The position numbers and the translations under genes were made by a program. The notes below the pieces were generated by a model. It saw nothing but the letters and a program-made list of their open reading frames with translations. It was not told where the DNA came from and did no database searches. Of a stretch of DNA of 64,000 nucleotides, positions 44,621-54,884 are shown piece by piece; position 1 is the stretch's first letter, and every line of letters begins with the position of its first letter. Origin of the DNA: Clostridium beijerinckii (GTDB taxonomy: Bacteria > Bacillota > Clostridia > Clostridiales > Clostridiaceae); assembly GCA_003129525.1 (NCBI GenBank), contig CP029329.1, positions 2,836,501 to 2,900,500 of the forward strand. Reading direction: 5' to 3'.

Positions 44621-45808
44621 ATGTGTAAGTTAACCTATGAGGAGTTAATACTTTTAGATAATTTAGTATACTTAAAATTGAATTTTAAAGAAGGCGAAAA
44701 ACTTATAGACATTGTAAATAAGATATTAACTAATGAAGACTTAGATAGTATTGGCAGTTGCAATTTAAAAATGACTAAAAGTGAATGGATAAATATACTG
44801 GAGCAAATTATAAATAAACCTAATTTAAAAAAACTTATAATTAAAAATGTAGATAATTATAAATATGGAATGAGGTTTGTATGTTTTGCAGATGAGGAAA
44901 ATAATGCAACAGTAGTTTTTAGAGGAACAACTACAATAAAAGAATGGGATGATAATGGTAAAGGGGCTTATGAATTTGATACTGTAGAGCAAATAGATGC
45001 TTTAAATTATATAAATAGCCTTGATTATAATAATATCACTGTAACTGGACATTCAAAGGGCGGAAATAAAGCTCAATATGTAACAGTTTTATCTCCTAAA
45101 ATAATGAGTTGCATTTCAGTTAATGGACAAGGTTTTTCCAATGAATTTGTAAATAAGTATAAAGAAGAAATAAATATAAATAAATCAAAAATAATAGGTA
45201 TAAACTCAAAATATGATTATGTTAATTGTTTATTTAACTCAATTGAAGGAAGATGTCATTATATACAAACAGACTTTCAAATTAATCCTTTATATTATCA
45301 CAAATGTAATATACTTTTAGATGAAAATGGAGTTTTAAAACAGAACACAAATAAAGCAACAATTTCAAAGATAATAAATGATTTTTCGATATCTCTTATA
45401 TCAGATTTACCAGAAGATATACAAAATTTAATTATTAATGGAATTATAGGGGTGATAGGATCAGTTTTATGCAAAGGAGAAAGCAAAGATAATATTCTAA
45501 AAGTTGCAGGTGAATTTTTTATAATGCTCTGCTATGAAGATTGTTTAATCTATAAAGAAATTTTTAACACAAGTTATGTAGTGTTAGAAGCTTTGATTTT
45601 ACCATTATTATTTTGGGAAGATTTCATAAATATAGAAGAAACTAAGTCTAAAGAGCTTCTTGATAAAGTTATCACTAGAATAAATATATTAGGAAACGGA
45701 ATGATAAAAAAATTAGAAATTATAGATAGAGATGAAATTAGTTTAATTAAAAGTATTTCAAAGGCAATTACTAAATTAACTTTGAAACTTGAGAATGAAA
45801 CTTTATAA
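44621..45808 (+). CDS. DUF2974 (Mbeg1-like) alpha/beta-hydrolase
   Basis: About 395 residues. A lipase-like fold with the nucleophile elbow G-H-S-K-G-G in NNITVTGHSKGGNKAQYV, preceded by the oxyanion-side strand TVVFRGTTTIKEWDDNGKGA. These match the Mbeg1-like/DUF2974 family, whose substrates are unknown. The C-terminal ~170 residues are helical with hydrophobic patches. GGAGG lies directly before the ATG at 44621. The frame extends to a TTG at 44579 without a ribosome site. Confidence 0.85.
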   Translation: MCKLTYEELILLDNLVYLKLNFKEGEKLIDIVNKILTNEDLDSIGSCNLKMTKSEWINILEQIINKPNLKKLIIKNVDNYKYGMRFVCFADEENNATVVFRGTTTIKEWDDNGKGAYEFDTVEQIDALNYINSLDYNNITVTGHSKGGNKAQYVTVLSPKIMSCISVNGQGFSNEFVNKYKEEININKSKIIGINSKYDYVNCLFNSIEGRCHYIQTDFQINPLYYHKCNILLDENGVLKQNTNKATISKIINDFSISLISDLPEDIQNLIINGIIGVIGSVLCKGESKDNILKVAGEFFIMLCYEDCLIYKEIFNTSYVVLEALILPLLFWEDFINIEETKSKELLDKVITRINILGNGMIKKLEIIDRDEISLIKSISKAITKLTLKLENETL

Positions 45809-45968
45809 AAGAAGAACATTGAAATTTTTATATATATATATATGTAAATAAAACTTATAAATGTCACTGAAAGTTCAAATATGGTAGGAAACTAAACTAT
45901 TAATATTTAAAAATTTATTTAATAAATGTATAATTGCTAATAGAGTTAGTTTTTTGTAAATATATAAT

Positions 45969-46007
45969 AAAAAGTCATCTTGATAATATATTTTGATGAC
46001 TTTTTTA
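45969..46007 (+). terminator. Terminator after the DUF2974 gene
   Basis: AAAAAGTCATC and GATGACTTTTTT pair around an AT-rich loop. A short (TA)n run lies upstream near 45828-45844. Confidence 0.8.
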
Positions 46008-46074
46008 TTTATCTTTTAATTGCTATAATTAAAAGAAACAATGGAAAAGAGATTAGCAAGGAGAATAATAAAAA

Positions 46075-46914
46075 ATGATTAAAAATCTAATAGCCATATC
46101 AAGTTTGGCTTTACTGTCCGCATTAATATATTTTGATAATACTTTAATAAAAGTATCAAACTATAAAATTAAAAGTGATAAAATTCCCAAAGGGTTTAAT
46201 AATTTTAAAATAGTTCATTTATCAGATTTACATAGCTATGGTCTTAAAAATTATAATATTCAATTAATTAAAAAGATTAATAATGAAAATCCCAATATTA
46301 TTGTTATGACTGGAGATATGGTTAATAAGTATGATACAAATTTTGAAAAATTTTTAAGCTTGTCAGAAACTTTGAGCAAAAAATATGATATATATTATAT
46401 TTTAGGAAATCATGAAGTAAGATTAAAAAAAGATGATTTAGACCTCATTATACAAAAACTTAAAAAATTTGGAATTAAAGTATTGATTAATGAAAAAATA
46501 AATATAATGAGAAAAAAAGACTATATAAATATTTATGGAATGGATATTCCACTTTCATATTATAAAATAATAAATAAACCTTCGAATGTAGAAGAAATAA
46601 TTACTGGAGTACTTAATCAATGCAGTGAAAAGGAATATAACATTTTATTAGCACATAATCCACTATATTTTGAGGAATACGCAAAGAATAATGTAGACTT
46701 AACATTATCAGGGCATGTTCATGGAGGTATGATAAGATTGCCGTTTGTAGGAGCATTACTTTCACCAGAAAGGAAATTCTTTCCTAAATATAGTAGCGGA
46801 GTGTATGAAGTGAATAATAAAAAGCTTATTGTAAGTAGAGGTATTGGACATAGCAGACCAGGAGTAAGATTATTTAATAGGCCAGAAATAGTTAGTATAA
46901 CTTTATTAAATTAA
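46075..46914 (+). CDS. Membrane-anchored metallophosphoesterase (YkuE/YaeI-like)
   Basis: 279 residues. One N-terminal hydrophobic anchor (LIAISSLALLSALIYF), then a calcineurin-like domain with all metal motifs: SDLHSYG (D, H), MTGDMVNKYD (D), ILGNHEVRL (N, H), LLAHNPLY (H) and LSGHVHGGMIRLP (H, H). YkuE-type proteins hydrolyse lipid-linked or phosphodiester substrates at the membrane; the substrate here is not known. GCAAGGAGAA precedes the ATG. Single-gene unit. Confidence 0.92.
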   Translation: MIKNLIAISSLALLSALIYFDNTLIKVSNYKIKSDKIPKGFNNFKIVHLSDLHSYGLKNYNIQLIKKINNENPNIIVMTGDMVNKYDTNFEKFLSLSETLSKKYDIYYILGNHEVRLKKDDLDLIIQKLKKFGIKVLINEKINIMRKKDYINIYGMDIPLSYYKIINKPSNVEEIITGVLNQCSEKEYNILLAHNPLYFEEYAKNNVDLTLSGHVHGGMIRLPFVGALLSPERKFFPKYSSGVYEVNNKKLIVSRGIGHSRPGVRLFNRPEIVSITLLN

Positions 46915-47104
46915 ACTAATTAATATGTTTTGTTATATATATATTTTATTTCTATATAAAGAATCAAATCTTTTAACCACGTGTTTTTTATGGCCGTTAA
47001 ACAATATGTATGGAAAATACTAGTTGTTGTTTAAATACCTATAACTTATAATATAAATAATAAAAAAAAGATAATAATTGTATACATAGAAAGGGGATTA
47101 TTAT

Positions 47105-47449
47105 ATGCCATTTATAGGATCTAAAATAACAGTAAAAATTTCAAAAGAAAAAGAAGAAATAGTAAAGAAAAGATTAGGTGAAGCAATAAAATTAATTCCA
47201 GGGAAAAGTGAAACATTTTTAATGATTGGATTTGAAGATGAATATACACTTTACTTAGGAGGGGAAAAGTTAGATAAGGGTGCTTTCATTGAAGTTAAAA
47301 TATTTGGAAAGGCAAGCAAAGAAGCCTTTTCTGTGTTAACTAAAGAAATTTGTAGTATTTATGAGGAAGAATTGCAAATACCACAAGATAAAATATATGT
47401 TAAATATGAGGAAGTTGAAAATTGGGGATGGAATGGAAGTAATTTTTAG
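47105..47449 (+). CDS. MIF-like phenylpyruvate tautomerase-family protein
   Basis: 114 residues. After removal of Met the chain begins with Pro (MPFIGSKITVKISKEKEEIV), the catalytic base of the tautomerase superfamily. The repeat-like ETFLMIGFEDEYTLYLGGEK and IYEEELQIPQDKIYVKYEEV, ending WGWNGSNF, fit the MIF family. Bacterial members are little characterised. AAAGGGGAT precedes the ATG. Followed by a weak hairpin (AAAAAGT/ACTTTTT, about 47517-47548). Confidence 0.9.
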   Translation: MPFIGSKITVKISKEKEEIVKKRLGEAIKLIPGKSETFLMIGFEDEYTLYLGGEKLDKGAFIEVKIFGKASKEAFSVLTKEICSIYEEELQIPQDKIYVKYEEVENWGWNGSNF

Positions 47450-47649
47450 ATAAAAACTATACTTACGTAAATAATCAATCGAAATGAAGGTTATGCATTT
47501 GAGTTCTATGATAAATAAAAAGTCATAGGGCTTCTTTTTACTTTTTAAAAAAATTATATAGTAATAATGTCATATTTTTTAATAATGGGGGCAAAATATA
47601 TTTACACTCATATTAAAATAAAATTAATTTTTTGAGGAGGTAATTACAA

Positions 47650-48027
47650 ATGGTACATGATAAAGAACATTCAACGAGAGATAATATCGGTGGTAAAAGT
47701 ATTATGGGTTGGTTAGGAAGGCTAGTATTAACAGCAATAATTTTAGGAATAACATCATTTTTCACACCTGGTTTTAGTATTAATGGATTATGGTCATTTT
47801 TATTAGCTGCAATTGTAATAAGTGTATTAGATTATTTAGTAGAATCATTTATGGGAGTTGATGCATCACCTTTTGGAAAGGGGTTAAAAGGATTTGCTAT
47901 TGCCGCAGTAATAATATATGTAGCACAATTTTTAGTTCCTAATATGAGCGTGTCTATAATAGGTGCATTATTAGCAGCTTTAGCTATTGGAATAGTAGAT
48001 GCAGTAATGCCTGGTAGGGCAATGTAA
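47650..48027 (+). CDS. Small membrane protein of the 'phage holin family' (PF04020-like)
   Basis: 125 residues with four hydrophobic segments (around MGWLGRLVLTAIILGITSFF, LWSFLLAAIVISVLDYLV, GLKGFAIAAVIIYVAQFLV and ISIIGALLAALAIGIVDA-like). This is the mycobacterial four-TM holin superfamily layout, but the family is chromosomal and widespread and no phage gene is nearby, so lysis is not implied. GAGGAGGT lies before the ATG. An IS1182 element starts 29 bases after the stop. Confidence 0.82.
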   Translation: MVHDKEHSTRDNIGGKSIMGWLGRLVLTAIILGITSFFTPGFSINGLWSFLLAAIVISVLDYLVESFMGVDASPFGKGLKGFAIAAVIIYVAQFLVPNMSVSIIGALLAALAIGIVDAVMPGRAM

Positions 48028-48056
48028 GTTTTAGTTTTCAACATTTTAATAAAAAA

Positions 48057-49931
48057 GGGCGTGTCGCAAAATGATTAATTTTTAATCAGAAGCGACACTT
48101 CTTTTCGTTTTAAATTAAAAAATCTCTTAATAATTAAAATTGAATAATAATTATTGAGAGATTTTTATGTTTTAAGCGCACTTTAATAAGCCTACTTAAA
48201 TTATTCCATAATTAGGCAGATTGTTTTAATTCATGAAGATGTTTTTGAGTTCTTCCGTTTTGGATTTTTGAATGCAATTTGTTAATGTTATAACCAAAAC
48301 AAAGCAAAATAAATTCAGTTTTTACACTATTTTTTCCACGTGTTAAAAATCTATTGAATTCATAGTCACTTTTTAGAACTCCAAATGCTCCTTCGACCTG
48401 AATAGATCTGTTCATTCTTAATTTAGCTCCAATTTCAGTTGTAATATTTCTATAAGATATTTCACGCTTTTCTACAAAAGTTTTCGAAACCTGCATCTTT
48501 CTATTTCCTTTTGCTTTTGTACATTTTTCTTTATGAACACAATTATCACAGCTTTCACACTCATAAACAGTAACTTCTGATTTGTATCCACTGGCGGATT
48601 TTCTATGAATAATAGAGGTCGGAATCAACTTTCTACCATTATTGCAAACATAAAAATCTGATTCAGCATCATATTGCATATTTTCTCGCTTACTTATATC
48701 ATTTTTGAAACTTCTTTTTTTCCACTTTTCATAAGTTTGCGGCTTTATGTATGGGGTCTGATTATTGTATTCTAAAAATAAATAATTTTCTTCGCTTTCA
48801 TAACCCGAATCTGCAATCACATTAAGATATTTACGACCAATTTTTTCTTGCATATTATTAAGCATAGGTATTAGTGTTGCTATGTCATTTCTATCATCAA
48901 ATATTCCGACACCGGTCACGTATTCGCTTTCAACTGCAATTTGTACATTATATGCTGGCTTTAATTGACCATTTCTCATATGATCATCTTTCATATGCAT
49001 GAAAGTTGCGTCTGGATCAGTTTTAGAATAACTATTTCTATTTGAGAATATGGTTTTACTGAAATTATATTTTTCTTGTCTCTCTTTATATTCAAATAGT
49101 TGCTCTATCCATTTCTGAATTGTAGTTTTTCTCTTACCAATTCCATGAACAAATTCTATGTTTCTCTTCTCTTTTTCATATAAAAGCCATTCGAGAATTT
49201 TATCGAGATCATTTATCAATGTTTCTTTTTGAATACTAAATTCTTTCAATTCTTCAAGATTGACATTTTCAACAAGAGTAAGAATTTTATTAAACATTTT
49301 CTCTTCATTTTTGTAAATGGCTTTCTTCCAAACAAAAGTATATCGATTGGCATTCGCCTCGATTTTAGTACCATCAATAAATACATTTTCAAATAATACT
49401 TCATTTTGATCAGCTAAATAATTAACTTGCTGATAAAATAATTCTTCAATTACTTCATTTGAAAGATAATCTTTTCGAAATCTACTAATTGTAGCATGAT
49501 CAGGGGCTTTGCATCCTTGAAGCAGCCATCTAAAATTTATATCTCTTTTACATGCTTTTTCTATTTTTCTACTTGAATAAACATTTTGAGAATACGCATA
49601 CGATATTATTTTGAACATGATTTTGGGTTCCACTGCCGGTTTTCTTCCAACGGAAGAGTACGCCTTATACAACTTTCTGTAATCTAATCCCTCCAATACG
49701 TGGCTTAGCAAGCGAACAGAATCATCTTCTGGTATTAAATTTTCCAAATTTAATGGTAATATAAGTTGAAAATTATCATTAAATTCATTATAATCTTTAG
49801 TGTATGATTTCTTTATTTTGTACATAACTTAATTATACAATAAATGTGATTTCTTCGGAATTCACATTTTTTTATTTCTTAAAAAAAATGAGCTGCTACA
49901 AAACTAACTATGTTAGTTTTGCAACAGCCCC
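48057..49931 (-). mobile_element. IS1182-type insertion sequence, copy 2 (1875 bp, inverted)
   Basis: Same length, ends and internal hairpins as copy 1, on the opposite strand. It lies exactly between the 3' ends of two convergent genes (47650 plus, 49965 minus). Read in transposase direction, both copies are followed by TTTTTTA. Confidence 0.9.
48212..49825 (-). CDS. IS1182-family transposase, copy 2
   Basis: 537 residues, intact, and as far as I can compare identical in protein sequence to copy 1. Catalytic residues lie in FIDGTKIEANANR, VIADSGYESEE and VEGAFGVLKSDYEF. The pair makes a near-perfect 1.9-kb inverted repeat around 29.5 kb of chromosome. Confidence 0.93.
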   Translation of the reverse strand: MYKIKKSYTKDYNEFNDNFQLILPLNLENLIPEDDSVRLLSHVLEGLDYRKLYKAYSSVGRKPAVEPKIMFKIISYAYSQNVYSSRKIEKACKRDINFRWLLQGCKAPDHATISRFRKDYLSNEVIEELFYQQVNYLADQNEVLFENVFIDGTKIEANANRYTFVWKKAIYKNEEKMFNKILTLVENVNLEELKEFSIQKETLINDLDKILEWLLYEKEKRNIEFVHGIGKRKTTIQKWIEQLFEYKERQEKYNFSKTIFSNRNSYSKTDPDATFMHMKDDHMRNGQLKPAYNVQIAVESEYVTGVGIFDDRNDIATLIPMLNNMQEKIGRKYLNVIADSGYESEENYLFLEYNNQTPYIKPQTYEKWKKRSFKNDISKRENMQYDAESDFYVCNNGRKLIPTSIIHRKSASGYKSEVTVYECESCDNCVHKEKCTKAKGNRKMQVSKTFVEKREISYRNITTEIGAKLRMNRSIQVEGAFGVLKSDYEFNRFLTRGKNSVKTEFILLCFGYNINKLHSKIQNGRTQKHLHELKQSA

Positions 49932-49964
49932 TAAAATTTTAATATTTAATTTGAAATTAAATCT

Positions 49965-50345
49965 TTATTCATGTAATTCTAAGGGTAATCCATCTGGGTC
50001 ATTGAAGAAAGTGAATTTTTTATTTGTGTATTCATCTATTCGAATTGGTTCTGTTGCAATTCCTTTTGAATTTAATTCATAGATAACCTCTTCAATATTA
50101 TTAACGCAAAAGGCAAGATGTCTTAATCCACATGCTTCAGGTCTAGTAAGTCTTTTTGGCGGTTCAAGCATTGAGAAAAGTTCTATTTCACTGTTACCTA
50201 TTCTTAAATCTAATTTATAGGAATTTCTTTCTTTTCTATAGTTTTCCCGTATAATTTCAAATCCTAATATGTTTACATAAAAATTTTTAGATATCTCATA
50301 ATCAGAAACTATAATGGCAATATGGTGTATTGAATTTAATTTCAT
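49965..50345 (-). CDS. VOC-family (glyoxalase-like) metalloprotein, YaeR-type
   Basis: 126 residues. The VOC betaalphabetabetabeta repeats are clear: SIHHIAIIVSDYEISKNFYV (first metal His), NSEIELFSML, LRHLAFCVNNIEEVIYEL (second His) and FTFFNDPDGLPLELHE (Glu). It matches the YaeR/SMU.1112-like subgroup (IEDEYTNKKFTFFNDPDG-type end, here IRIDEYTNKKF). The substrate is unknown. The frame extends to 50447, but AAAGGAG is placed for the ATG at 50345. Its terminator position is occupied by IS1182 copy 2. Confidence 0.9.
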   Translation of the reverse strand: MKLNSIHHIAIIVSDYEISKNFYVNILGFEIIRENYRKERNSYKLDLRIGNSEIELFSMLEPPKRLTRPEACGLRHLAFCVNNIEEVIYELNSKGIATEPIRIDEYTNKKFTFFNDPDGLPLELHE

Positions 50346-50607
50346 AAAATTCTCCTTTGCATAAGACATATTCAAATTTTTTAATATGCCAAATAAAAAT
50401 AATAATATAATAAGTATACTTTCAGAATTCAAAAAAAACAATTGCATTAAAATTAAACAAATAAATGTACAAATAAAAACAAATACTATTAATTAGTGTA
50501 TAAAATATATGGTATAATTCTGTATTAGTAATTATAATTTAGTGTAAACAAAAGCAAAGCTATTAAAAGTTTAATTTTATATAGTAATTTACCAATAGGA
50601 GAAAGAT

Positions 50608-53600
50608 ATGAATAAGTTGTTAAAAATAGGTATAGACATTGGTTCGACAACTATCAAAATGGTTGTTATAAGTGGACATGAAAACGTAATATATAAAACA
50701 TATAGAAGGCATTTATCAGATATAAGAAATGCTTTAAGGGGATGTCTAGAAGATGCAAAAGAACTTATAGAAGACAGTAAGTTAACATTTTCAATATCAG
50801 GTTCAGGTGGAATGAGTTTAGCTGAAAAGTTAAATGTTGAGTTTGTACAAGAAGTTATAGCAAGCACTAAGGCTATACAAAAGCATAATCCAGATACTGA
50901 TGTGGTTATAGAATTAGGTGGAGAAGATGCAAAGATTACTTATTTAAATGGTGGCGTTGAACAAAGAATGAATGGGACATGTGCTGGGGGAACTGGTGCT
51001 TTTATAGACCAAATGGCATCACTTTTGAATATGGATGCTAGTGGCTTAAATGAAATAGCAAAAGAATGTAATAATATTTACCCAATAGCAGCTAGATGTG
51101 GAGTTTTTGCTAAGACAGATGTACAACCTTTAATTAATGAAGGTGCTAGAAAAGCAGATATAGCAATGTCTATATTTCATGCAGTTGTAGTACAAACTAT
51201 AAGTGTGTTAGCATGTGGAAGACCAATATTAGGCAAGGTAGCATTCTTAGGAGGACCATTAACATTTCTTTCAGAACTTAGAAAAAGATTTATAGAAGTA
51301 CTTGAATTAAAGGATGAGGAAGTTATTTTCCCTGACGATTCAGAACTTTATGTTGCCTTAGGTGCAGCTTTAAGCTGTGATACTAAAAACAACACAAATT
51401 ATGATGAGATTTTAAGAAAATTAGAAGAAGTAAAATCATCAGAAGAAGAAATGGCTCATAGCTTAGAACCACTTTTTAAAGATCAACAGGAGTATGATGA
51501 GTTTAAGAATAGACATGATAAAAGTGTTGTTAAAGAATTAAGTATTGAAAAGGCTAAGGGGAATTGCTTTTTAGGAATTGATGCAGGGTCTACAACAACT
51601 AAAGCTACTCTTATAAATGAAGATGGAGAAATTATTTATTCATATTATGCTAGTAATAAAGGAAATCCTGTAAATACTGCAGTTAGAATTTTAAAAGAAA
51701 TTTATGAAAAGTTGCCGAAAGATGCTAAAATAATAAATTCTGGCGTAACTGGATATGGAGAAGCTTTATTAAAAGAAGCTTTTGGAATTGATATAGGAGA
51801 AATAGAAACAGTTGCTCATTATAAAGCTGCAAAATTCTTTTGCAATGATGTTGATTTTATATTAGATATAGGTGGACAAGATATGAAATGCTTAAGGATA
51901 GAAGATGGAACTATTCAAAGTATAACACTAAATGAAGCTTGTTCAGCAGGTTGTGGATCATTCTTGCAAGCTTTTGCAGAATCTTTAAAACTTGACATAA
52001 AGGATTTTTCAAAGAAGGCTATATTTTCAAAATCACCAGTAGACCTTGGCTCAAAATGTACTGTATTTATGAATTCAAAGGTAAAACAAGCTCAAAAGGA
52101 AGGTTTTACAGTAGAGGACATAGCAGCAGGACTTGCGTATTCTGTTGTTAAAAATACATTATATAAAGTAATTAAGCTTAGAAATCCAGATGAGCTTGGT
52201 AATAATATAGTTGTTCAAGGGGGAACTTTCTACAATGAAGCGGTACTTAGAAGTTTTGAACTATTATCAAAACGTCAGGTTATAAGACCAAATATATCAG
52301 GGCTTATGGGAGCTTTTGGTGTTGCACTTTTAGCTAAAGAAAGGCATACAGAAGCATATGAAACAACTTTAGTACATAAGGAAAATGTAGAGAAAATAGA
52401 AATGAAGTCTACTGCAGTTAGATGTGGTAAATGTTCAAATAATTGTTTATTGACAGTTAATAAATTTCATAACGGAAACAGATTCATTGCAGGTAATAAA
52501 TGTGACGAACCACTAGGGATGGATAAGAACAAAAAGTATATACCAAATATTTATGAATATAAGTACAAAAGATTATTTGGTTATAAACCTTTAGAAGAAC
52601 ATGAAGCTAAACGTGGAGTAATAGGTATACCAAGGGTATTAAATATATATGAAAATTATCCTTTATGGTTTACATTCTTTACAGAACTTGGATTTAGAGT
52701 AGAATTATCTCCCGAGTCTTCTAAGAAAATTTATGAAAAAGGTTTAACATCAATAATATCAGAAACGGCATGTTATCCAGCTAAATTAGTTCATGGTCAT
52801 GTAGAAGATTTAATAGAAAAAGGAATTAAAAATATATTTTACCCATGTATACTTCATGAAACAAAAGAATTTGAAAACGTAACAAATACATTTAATTGCC
52901 CCGTAGTTACATCCTATTCAGAGGTTATAAAAAATAATCTAGAATCTATAGAATTGAATAATGTTAACTTTATGAATCCTTTTTTACCCATAGCTAATAA
53001 ATCAAAACTTAAAAAAAGATTAAAAGAAGCATTAAAGAGCTTCAGTATTTCTCAAAGAGAAATTAATAATTGTTTAGATAAGGCATGGATAGCTCAAGAA
53101 GAATTTAAAAAAGACATTAGAAATAAAGGAATAGAAACTTTAGATTACATAAAGGTAAATAATATTAAGGGAATAGTACTTGCAGGAAGACCATATCACA
53201 TAGATCCAGCAATAAATCATGGTATGCCAAAGCTTATTAATAGTTTAGGTATGGCAGTTTTTACAGAGGATTCTATAGCTCATTTAGGGGATTTAAAAGA
53301 AGAGCTTAATATAGTTGACCAATGGGCATATCATTCGAGATTATATAGGGCTTCTAATTACATATTAGATAGAGATGATATGGAGCTAGTACAACTTACA
53401 TCCTTTGGTTGCGGATTAGATTCATTAACTACAGATGTTGTGTCAGAGATATTACATAGTGGTTCTAAAATATATACTAATATTAAAATTGATGAAGGAA
53501 GTAATTTAGGTGCTGCGAGAATAAGATTAAGATCTTTAAAAGCTGCAATAGGTGAAAGAGAAAATAATAATTTTGTAAGAGTTAGAAAAGAACTTGAGCT

Positions 53601-54834
53601 AAATAATAATTCTGTTAATACTAGCAAAAAAGGAACTATTATAGTACCACAGTTTTCGCCAATACATTTTGAAATATTAGAAGCAGCATTTAATCAAAGT
53701 GGATATAATTTGGTTGTTCTTAAAGATGATAATAATGCTATTGAAGAAGGTTTAAAATATATTAATAATGATATTTGTTATCCAGCAATAGTTGTTATAG
53801 GTCAACTTATAGATGCATTAAAATCTGGGAAATATGATTTAGATAATACGAGAGTGTTATTAGCTCAATCCGAAGGACAATGTAGATATACCAATTATGT
53901 TAAGGTATTGGAAAAAGGATTAATGGAAGCAGGGTTTAAAAATATACCTGTTTTTACTCTAAGTCTTGCAGGGCAAAAGAAGGACAGTGGCTTAGAAGGA
54001 ATAAACCTTGAGTTAGTAAAAAAATCTATAATCGGAGTTATTTATGGAGATTTATTAAGTAAAGTTCTTCATAGAGTTAGACCTTATGAAAAAGTAAAGG
54101 GAAGTGCAAATGAACTTTACGAAAAATGGTTAGAAATCTGTAAGGAGTTCTTTAATGAACCAAATAAGAATAAAATTAAGAATAAATTTAAGAATATAAT
54201 TAATGATATAGTTAATGAATTTGAAAATTTGCCAAGAATTGATGTAGATAAGCCTAAAGTAGGTTTAGTTGGAGAATTATTAGTTAAGTTTAATCCAATT
54301 GCAAATAATCATATAGTGAAAATGCTTGAAGATGAAGGCGTTGAAGTTGTACATAATGATTTTTTATCATTATTCTTAGCTAGTGCTAAAAATCAAATAT
54401 TTAATCACAAACATTTAGATGGCACATACATAAACAAAATAAAAGGACAATTAACAATTAGTATTATTGAAAAATATCAAAAAGTATATTTAGATGCACT
54501 TAAAAGCAGTGAAATATTTTATGTTAGTGAAAAAATTGATGAATTAGCTCATAATGCAAGTGAAATTTTATCTCTTGGAAATCAATCGGGAGAAGGGTGG
54601 AAACTACCTGGAGAAATCATAGAACTATCTAACTGGGGTGTTAATAATGTGGTTTGTATGCAGCCTTTTGGATGTTTACCAGCTCATGCAGTAGCAAGAG
54701 GGACAATTAAGGCTTTGAAGAAACAAAATAAAAAATTAAACATAGTGACAATAGAATATGATCCAGGATCAAGTGAAGTAAATCAAAATAATAGAATTAA
54801 ACTTATGCTTGCAAGTGCTTTTAATAAAATATAA
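50608..54834 (+). CDS. 2-hydroxyacyl-CoA dehydratase activase-related protein, double ASKHA + DUF2229
   Basis: 1408 residues. Two BadF/BcrA-type ATPase domains: the first begins GIDIGSTTIKMVVI and has NGTCAGGTGAFIDQMA; the second begins LGIDAGSTTTKATLI and has NEACSAGCGSFLQAFA, where the Cys supply the bridging [4Fe-4S] cluster in dimeric activases. A Cys motif (RCGKCSNNCLLTVNKF), a DUF2229 domain (YKPLEEHEAKRGVIGIPRVL) and a C-terminal HgdB-like region (VVCMQPFGCLPAHAVARG) follow. Small activases deliver high-energy electrons to dehydratases. This large fused form is common in anaerobes, but its partner is unknown. No dehydratase genes are adjacent. Confidence 0.92.
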   Translation: MNKLLKIGIDIGSTTIKMVVISGHENVIYKTYRRHLSDIRNALRGCLEDAKELIEDSKLTFSISGSGGMSLAEKLNVEFVQEVIASTKAIQKHNPDTDVVIELGGEDAKITYLNGGVEQRMNGTCAGGTGAFIDQMASLLNMDASGLNEIAKECNNIYPIAARCGVFAKTDVQPLINEGARKADIAMSIFHAVVVQTISVLACGRPILGKVAFLGGPLTFLSELRKRFIEVLELKDEEVIFPDDSELYVALGAALSCDTKNNTNYDEILRKLEEVKSSEEEMAHSLEPLFKDQQEYDEFKNRHDKSVVKELSIEKAKGNCFLGIDAGSTTTKATLINEDGEIIYSYYASNKGNPVNTAVRILKEIYEKLPKDAKIINSGVTGYGEALLKEAFGIDIGEIETVAHYKAAKFFCNDVDFILDIGGQDMKCLRIEDGTIQSITLNEACSAGCGSFLQAFAESLKLDIKDFSKKAIFSKSPVDLGSKCTVFMNSKVKQAQKEGFTVEDIAAGLAYSVVKNTLYKVIKLRNPDELGNNIVVQGGTFYNEAVLRSFELLSKRQVIRPNISGLMGAFGVALLAKERHTEAYETTLVHKENVEKIEMKSTAVRCGKCSNNCLLTVNKFHNGNRFIAGNKCDEPLGMDKNKKYIPNIYEYKYKRLFGYKPLEEHEAKRGVIGIPRVLNIYENYPLWFTFFTELGFRVELSPESSKKIYEKGLTSIISETACYPAKLVHGHVEDLIEKGIKNIFYPCILHETKEFENVTNTFNCPVVTSYSEVIKNNLESIELNNVNFMNPFLPIANKSKLKKRLKEALKSFSISQREINNCLDKAWIAQEEFKKDIRNKGIETLDYIKVNNIKGIVLAGRPYHIDPAINHGMPKLINSLGMAVFTEDSIAHLGDLKEELNIVDQWAYHSRLYRASNYILDRDDMELVQLTSFGCGLDSLTTDVVSEILHSGSKIYTNIKIDEGSNLGAARIRLRSLKAAIGERENNNFVRVRKELELNNNSVNTSKKGTIIVPQFSPIHFEILEAAFNQSGYNLVVLKDDNNAIEEGLKYINNDICYPAIVVIGQLIDALKSGKYDLDNTRVLLAQSEGQCRYTNYVKVLEKGLMEAGFKNIPVFTLSLAGQKKDSGLEGINLELVKKSIIGVIYGDLLSKVLHRVRPYEKVKGSANELYEKWLEICKEFFNEPNKNKIKNKFKNIINDIVNEFENLPRIDVDKPKVGLVGELLVKFNPIANNHIVKMLEDEGVEVVHNDFLSLFLASAKNQIFNHKHLDGTYINKIKGQLTISIIEKYQKVYLDALKSSEIFYVSEKIDELAHNASEILSLGNQSGEGWKLPGEIIELSNWGVNNVVCMQPFGCLPAHAVARGTIKALKKQNKKLNIVTIEYDPGSSEVNQNNRIKLMLASAFNKI

Positions 54835-54884
54835 TAGATAGTGTAAAGTGAGCTATAAAAAATATAATATAGGGAGGAAAGAAT

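Noticed and set aside
47650-48027. Holin as evidence of a prophage
   Set aside because: The PF04020-like family is a common chromosomal membrane protein and no other phage-type gene is present in the window.
16721-49931. Composite transposon bounded by the two IS1182 copies
   Set aside because: The enclosed 29.5 kb holds ordinary chromosomal genes with base and codon use like the rest. There is no outer target duplication, and the insertions look like independent events at terminators.
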